A stretch of DNA of 7,820 nt from positions 1-7,820 of the forward strand of contig CAKUHW010000044.1 in assembly GCA_934659415.1 (NCBI GenBank), in the 5' to 3' direction. The position numbers and the translations under genes are program-made. The stretch comes from an uncultured Oscillospiraceae bacterium. GTDB lineage: Bacteria; Bacillota; Clostridia; Oscillospirales; Oscillospiraceae. The notes beneath the pieces are model-generated. The model made no database searches, had not been told where the DNA came from, and saw nothing but the letters and a program-made list of their open reading frames with translations. The number at the start of each line of letters is the position of its first letter. The first letter of the stretch is position 1. This document shows, in pieces, positions 4,217 through 7,820 of this stretch.

Positions 4217-5995
4217 ATGGAACAGCATGATAAAAATAGAAAGAAGCGCCTGTCCGGCATGACCATCACCCTGATCGTGGCGGCGGCGCTGGTAGTGGTG
4301 TTGGCGGGGGCCTACTGCGGGCTGTGCAGCTGGGTGCAGGGCAACGGCCGGCTGCTGCCCGGCACGGCGGCGGTGGACGCGGAGACCGGCCGGCGGCTGG
4401 AGCTGGGGGGCCTGAGCCGCCAGCAGGCCGTGGCCGGGATGGAGCGCTATATGCAGGAAAATCTCAGCAGCCGCGCCCTCACCGTCCGCTATCCCGGCGG
4501 CAGCGTGCAGGTGGACGGCACCCTGCTGGAGAGCGACCCGGAGGGCCCCGTGGACCTGGGGCTGGCCCGGAAGGCGGAGCGCAGCTTTCTCAGCCTGGGC
4601 CTTGCGTGGCTGGGTCTGGGCGGAACGCCGGAGGAGCTCTCCCTGTCCGCCTACACCCTGACGGAGACGGGCCGGGAGGAGGCCCGCAGACTGATTCAGC
4701 AGGTGGTGCAGGCGTGCTATGTCCAGCCGGTGGAGACCGCCGTGTCCGTGGATGAGGAGGCGGGCACCGTCACCGTCACCCTGGGCACCGATGGGCGCAA
4801 GGCGGACGGCGAGGCGCTGCTGAGCCAGGTGGAGCAGGCTCTGGTGGCCGGGGAGAGCGAGCTGGAGGCGGAGCTGACCGCCATCCCCGTGGAGAAGACG
4901 GACGCCCTGGCGGTGAACGCCGCGGTGTACCGCGCCCCGCAGAACCCGGAGGAACAGGCGGACGGGACCCTGTCCCTGCCCCGGGCGGGCCTCTCTGTGG
5001 ATCCGGATGCAGCCCAGCCCCTGCTGGACGGCGCGGCCCAGGGGCAGAGCGTGGAGCTCCCCCTGGTGCTCACCCAGCCGGACTTTTCCGGCTGCGAGGA
5101 CCTGCTCTACCGGGACGTGCTGGCCAGCAACATCAGCTATCTGGACGGCGTGGCCTCCCGTGACTTCAACGTGAACCGCACCGCCGAGTTCTGCAACGGC
5201 ACCGTGCTCATGCCCGGCGAGGTGTTCTCCTATCTGGGCGCCATCGGCGACCCCTCCGTGGCCAACGGCTATCAGGTCTCCACCGGCTACAAGGGCGGCA
5301 AGACGGTGGAGATGGAGGGCGGCGGCGCCTGTCAGGCTTCCTCCGCCATCTACTACTGCGCGGTGTACGCCAATCTGGAGATCGTCAACCGGGCCTGTCA
5401 CGCCTTCTCCATCAGCTATGTGCCCCTGGGGCTGGACGCCACGGTGTACTATCCCTCCCTGGACTTCAAGTTCCGCAACGACCGGGATTTCCCCATCAAG
5501 ATCGTCTCCTACGTCACGGGAAACAAGCTCACCGTGCAGATCCTGGGCACGGATGTGGACGGCTCCTATGTGGTGCCTGAGCGGCACACCCTGTCCACCA
5601 CCAAGTGGGAGACCGTGTACAAGCCGGACAGCGAGATCCCCGTGGGCACCACCAAGGTGGACGTGACCCCCTACACCGGCTACGAGGTGGAGGTCTACCG
5701 CTGCGTGTACGCCAAGGACGGCACCCTGCTCTCCCGCACCTATGAGAATTACAGCAAATACGCCAAGCGCAACAAGGTGATCCTCTTCAACCCGGCGGAC
5801 GCCGCCCGGCTGGGCCTCAACCCGGACGGGACGCCCCTGGAGCAGCCCGTGACCCCCGAGCCCACGCCGGAGCCCACGCCGGAACCCACCCCGGAGCCGA
5901 CCCCCACACCGGAGCCCACTCCGACGCCCACGCCGGAGCCTGAGCCCGAGCCCACCCAGACCCCCGCGCCCGACCCCGCGGAGCCGGAGGTGTGA
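4217..5995 (+). CDS. VanW family membrane-anchored protein with Pro/Glu/Thr-rich tail
   Basis: The 592-aa product begins with a basic N-terminus (K9-K-R) and one membrane helix (about 15-37), so most of the protein should be outside the cell. Residues about 45-290 look like the PG_binding_4-type repeats often fused to VanW. The VanW domain (Pfam PF04294) spans about 300-430, with 'LMPGEVFSY', the 'GGGACQ' motif (368-373, Cys372), 'HAFSISYVPLGLDATVYYP' and 'DFKFRND'. Residues about 455-535 resemble a G5-like beta module. The tail (544-592) is low-complexity PEPT/PTPEP, as in wall-spanning linkers, with no LPXTG sorting signal. VanW's biochemical role is unknown; it occurs in some glycopeptide-resistance clusters but mostly, as here, without other van genes, so resistance should not be inferred. 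ATG 4217 is chosen for the GGAGG at 4203-4207. A 26-codon upstream extension is possible but contains the promoter. Confidence 0.9.
   Translation: MEQHDKNRKKRLSGMTITLIVAAALVVVLAGAYCGLCSWVQGNGRLLPGTAAVDAETGRRLELGGLSRQQAVAGMERYMQENLSSRALTVRYPGGSVQVDGTLLESDPEGPVDLGLARKAERSFLSLGLAWLGLGGTPEELSLSAYTLTETGREEARRLIQQVVQACYVQPVETAVSVDEEAGTVTVTLGTDGRKADGEALLSQVEQALVAGESELEAELTAIPVEKTDALAVNAAVYRAPQNPEEQADGTLSLPRAGLSVDPDAAQPLLDGAAQGQSVELPLVLTQPDFSGCEDLLYRDVLASNISYLDGVASRDFNVNRTAEFCNGTVLMPGEVFSYLGAIGDPSVANGYQVSTGYKGGKTVEMEGGGACQASSAIYYCAVYANLEIVNRACHAFSISYVPLGLDATVYYPSLDFKFRNDRDFPIKIVSYVTGNKLTVQILGTDVDGSYVVPERHTLSTTKWETVYKPDSEIPVGTTKVDVTPYTGYEVEVYRCVYAKDGTLLSRTYENYSKYAKRNKVILFNPADAARLGLNPDGTPLEQPVTPEPTPEPTPEPTPEPTPTPEPTPTPTPEPEPEPTQTPAPDPAEPEV
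5849..5985 (+). repeat. Low-complexity tandem repeat coding for the PEPT tail
   Basis: Degenerate 6- and 12-bp units (CCGGAGCCCACG-like) encode alternating Pro-Glu-Pro-Thr and Pro-Thr-Pro. Such tracts can change copy number by slippage, so tail length may vary between strains. Confidence 0.8.
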
Positions 5996-5998
5996 GCG

Positions 5999-6685
5999 GT
6001 GTTTGAAGGCTTTTCCCAGAAGACGGTGGACTTTATGTGGGGCATCCGCTTCAACAACGAGCGGGAGTGGTTTCTGGCCCACAAGGAGCAGTATCAGCGC
6101 ACCTTTCTGGAGCCCATGCGGGCCCTGGGCGGGGAGCTTCAGGCGGCCCTCGGGGAGCGTTTTCCGGACCTGCCGCTGAACCTGAAGGTATCCCGCATCT
6201 ACCGCGACGCCCGGCGGCTGTTCGGCCGGGGACCCTATAAGGACCACCTGTGGCTCTCCCTCTTCCGGGGGGACGACCGGACGGAGGAGGGGGCCCGCCC
6301 GGTGCTTTGGTTCGAGCTGGAGCCCGAGGGCTGGAGCTGCGGCATGGGCTTCTGGTGCGCCAGGGCGGTCACCATGGAGAAGCTGCGCGCCCGCATGGAC
6401 CGGGACCCCGCCCCCATGCTGAAGCTGACCCGCGCCCTGGCCCGGCGGCCGGAGCTCACCCTGGAGGGCCCGGAGTACAGCCGGGGGAAGACCCCCTCCC
6501 GGCCGGAACTGGCCCCCTGGTACAACAAGAAGTCCCTGGCCATCTCCCACCGGGAGCCGCTGACGGAGGAGCTGTTCACCCCCGCCCTCAAGGACCGGCT
6601 GCTGGACTGCTTTACCTTCCTCATGCCCTGGTATGACTACTTCTCCACCCTGTGGGCCGACCCGGACCCCCGGGAGACCCATTGA
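5999..6685 (+). CDS. DUF2461 domain protein, 228 aa
   Basis: This is a cytosolic protein of the DUF2461 family (TIGR02453 type), complete at normal length. Diagnostic features are the N-terminal 'GFSQKTVDFMWGIRFNNEREWF' region with the N-N-x-x-x-W-F signature (18-24), 'SRIYRDARRLF' followed by 'GPYKDHLWLSLF' (about 64-87), 'GMGFW' near 115, and the C-terminal 'PWYNKKSLAISH' segment (about 176-187). The function of the family is not established. Translation should start at GTG 5999, with GGAGG (5986-5990) 8 nt upstream inside the last codons of the vanW-like gene. Stop and start are 3 bases apart, so the two genes are co-transcribed and translationally coupled. A terminator follows. The pairing with a VanW protein does not by itself prove a shared function. 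Confidence 0.9.
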   Translation: MFEGFSQKTVDFMWGIRFNNEREWFLAHKEQYQRTFLEPMRALGGELQAALGERFPDLPLNLKVSRIYRDARRLFGRGPYKDHLWLSLFRGDDRTEEGARPVLWFELEPEGWSCGMGFWCARAVTMEKLRARMDRDPAPMLKLTRALARRPELTLEGPEYSRGKTPSRPELAPWYNKKSLAISHREPLTEELFTPALKDRLLDCFTFLMPWYDYFSTLWADPDPRETH

Positions 6686-6695
6686 AAGTGCACGA

Positions 6696-6724
6696 CCCCC
6701 GGCGCTGCCGCGCCGGGGTTTTTC
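6696..6724 (+). terminator. Intrinsic terminator of the vanW-DUF2461 operon
   Basis: A 9-bp GC stem (6697-6705 with 6710-6718), a 4-nt loop and five T (6719-6723) lie 10 bases after the DUF2461 stop codon. Confidence 0.9.
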
Positions 6725-6737
6725 GTTGTTTTGCGCC

Positions 6738-6766
6738 TTGCAAAGGGGAGCGGGATATACTATAAT
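6738..6766 (+). promoter_or_regulatory. Sigma-A promoter of the aminotransferase gene
   Basis: TTGCAA (6738-6743), a 17-bp spacer and a perfect TATAAT (6761-6766) put the start near 6773. A 6-bp inverted repeat GCACGA/TCGTGC (6769-6774 with 6780-6785) surrounds the start site. It could be an operator or a stem at the very 5' end of the mRNA. Confidence 0.85.
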
Positions 6767-6819
6767 AGGCACGATATATTCGTGCTTTAATGCGAAAAAG
6801 TGAAAGGGTGACATGATCC

Positions 6820-7820
6820 ATGGTATCGGAGGCCATGCGCCGTCTGGGCGCCCAGGGGAATCCCATGCGGGTCCTGTTTGAATACGGAAAAAAGCGCGCC
6901 GCCGTGGTGGGGGAGGAGAATGTGTTCGACTTCGCCCTGGGCAACCCCAGCGTGCCGCCCCCCGCCCTGGTGAACGAGACCATCCGCAGGGTGCTGGACG
7001 GCCCGCGCGGGGATTCCATCCACGCCTACACCAGCGCCGCGGGGGACCTGGGGGTGCGCAATGCCATCGCCGCCTCCCTGAACCGGCGGTTCCAGGCGGG
7101 GTGCCGGGGGGAGGACCTCTTCCTCACCACCGGCGCGGCGGCGGCCCTGTGCGCCTGCCTGAAGGGGCTGTGCTGCCCCGGGGACCGGTTTATGGTCATC
7201 GCCCCTTATTTCACCGAGTACCGGGTGTTTATCGAGGGGGCGGGGGGCCAGGTGATCGAGACCCCCGCGGCGGAGCGCACCTTCCTGCTGGACATCGACG
7301 CCATCGAGCGGGACCTCTCCCCCCAGGTGAAGGCGGTGGTGATCAACTCCCCCAACAACCCCAGCGGCGTGGTCTATCCCAGGGAGAACCTGGACGCCCT
7401 GGGGGCGCTGCTGCGGCGCAAGAGCGCCCAGTACGGCGCGCCCATCTACCTCATCTCCGATGAGCCCTACCGCGAGGTGGTGTACGACGGCGTGACGGTC
7501 CCCTGGGTGCCCCACAGCTATGAGAACACCCTGGTGTGTTACTCCTACAGCAAGGCCATCTCTCTGCCGGGGGAGCGCATCGGCTATGTGCTGGTGCCCC
7601 CCTCCATGGAGGAGCACGACGCGGTGTATCAGGCCATGGCGGGGGCGGCCCGCTGTACCAGCCACATCAACGCCCCCAGCCTGTTCCAGCAGGTGGCTGC
7701 CGCCTGCGACGGCATGGTCAGCGACCTGACGGCCTACACCGTGAACCGCAATCTGCTCTATGACAACCTTACCGCCATGGGCTTTGAGTGCGTCCGGCCG
7801 GACGGCACGTTCTACCTGCT
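6820..7820 (+). CDS. Pyridoxal-phosphate aminotransferase, class I/II (3' end beyond window)
   Basis: The frame stays open from ATG 6820 to the right edge (333 codons), about 80 percent of a typical 400-residue enzyme. It is a fold-type I PLP aminotransferase of the aspartate-aminotransferase superfamily. 'FALGNPSVPPP' (about 41-51) is the N-terminal substrate loop. 'TTGAAAALCACLKGL' (about 104-118) is the phosphate-binding segment. 'NSPNNPSG' (176-183) carries the Asn that contacts the PLP ring oxygen. 'SDEPYREVVYDG' (213-224) carries the Asp214 and Tyr217 cofactor contacts. 'SYSKAISLPGERIGY' (242-256) contains Schiff-base Lys245 and the phosphate-binding Arg253. Substrate specificity cannot be read, because the C-terminal small domain with the carboxylate-binding Arg is missing. 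AAAGGG (6803-6808) lies 11 nt before ATG 6820; an ATG at 6813 is out of frame. The gene has its own strong promoter. Confidence 0.93.
   Translation, partial: MVSEAMRRLGAQGNPMRVLFEYGKKRAAVVGEENVFDFALGNPSVPPPALVNETIRRVLDGPRGDSIHAYTSAAGDLGVRNAIAASLNRRFQAGCRGEDLFLTTGAAAALCACLKGLCCPGDRFMVIAPYFTEYRVFIEGAGGQVIETPAAERTFLLDIDAIERDLSPQVKAVVINSPNNPSGVVYPRENLDALGALLRRKSAQYGAPIYLISDEPYREVVYDGVTVPWVPHSYENTLVCYSYSKAISLPGERIGYVLVPPSMEEHDAVYQAMAGAARCTSHINAPSLFQQVAAACDGMVSDLTAYTVNRNLLYDNLTAMGFECVRPDGTFYL

Noticed and set aside
4217..5995. Glycopeptide resistance cluster suggested by VanW
   Set aside because: No vanR, vanS, vanH, ligase or vanX genes are present. VanW-domain proteins are common in Clostridia without resistance.
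4178..6814. An 878-codon open frame on the minus strand
   Set aside because: It lies antisense to the well-supported vanW-like and DUF2461 genes, is extremely rich in Gly/Arg/His/Leu as expected for an antisense reading of GC-rich codons, and matches no family.

Overview
The window looks like chromosomal DNA from a GC-rich anaerobic Clostridia, most likely an Oscillospiraceae-type gut bacterium (Flavonifractor/Lawsonibacter-like). That placement is an inference from four things: high GC coding sequence, Gram-positive style SD sequences and sigma-A promoters, the gene families present (ThiT, VanW, XpaC, DUF1653, DUF2461), and intergenic spaces full of short palindromic repeats. No phage, plasmid, IS transposase, CRISPR, rRNA or tRNA signal is visible.

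Layout. 1-94: C-terminal end of an ABC-transporter ATPase (LivF-like), followed by a strong terminator. 150-350: a palindrome-rich, non-coding element. 371-648: a near-consensus promoter and a small DUF1653 gene, convergent with thiT (651-1214, minus). 1215-1530: a shared control region with a TPP riboswitch plus an intrinsic terminator reading leftward into thiT, and divergent promoters for thiT and for thiN (1531-2178, plus). Together these make a thiamine module: ThiT imports thiamine and ThiN converts it to TPP, while TPP feeds back only on the import gene. 2163-2500: two families of small hairpin repeats, each present as an inverted pair and nested around one another. 2508-2542: terminator of the leftward xpaC-like gene (2569-3846, minus). 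3847-4216: divergent control region with a 161-nt multi-hairpin element that would form the xpaC leader RNA, a Pho-box-like direct repeat, and a promoter for the rightward vanW-like gene.

4217-5995 encodes a membrane-anchored VanW-family protein with a proline/glutamate/threonine tail. It is translationally coupled to a DUF2461 gene (5999-6685) that ends at a clear terminator. 6738-7820: a strong promoter and the first two thirds of a fold-type I PLP aminotransferase that runs off the right edge.

The genes themselves are ordinary housekeeping and envelope families. The most unusual material is between them: the structured leader upstream of the xpaC-like gene and the nested hairpin repeats after thiN. 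I see no complete undescribed system and do not claim one.
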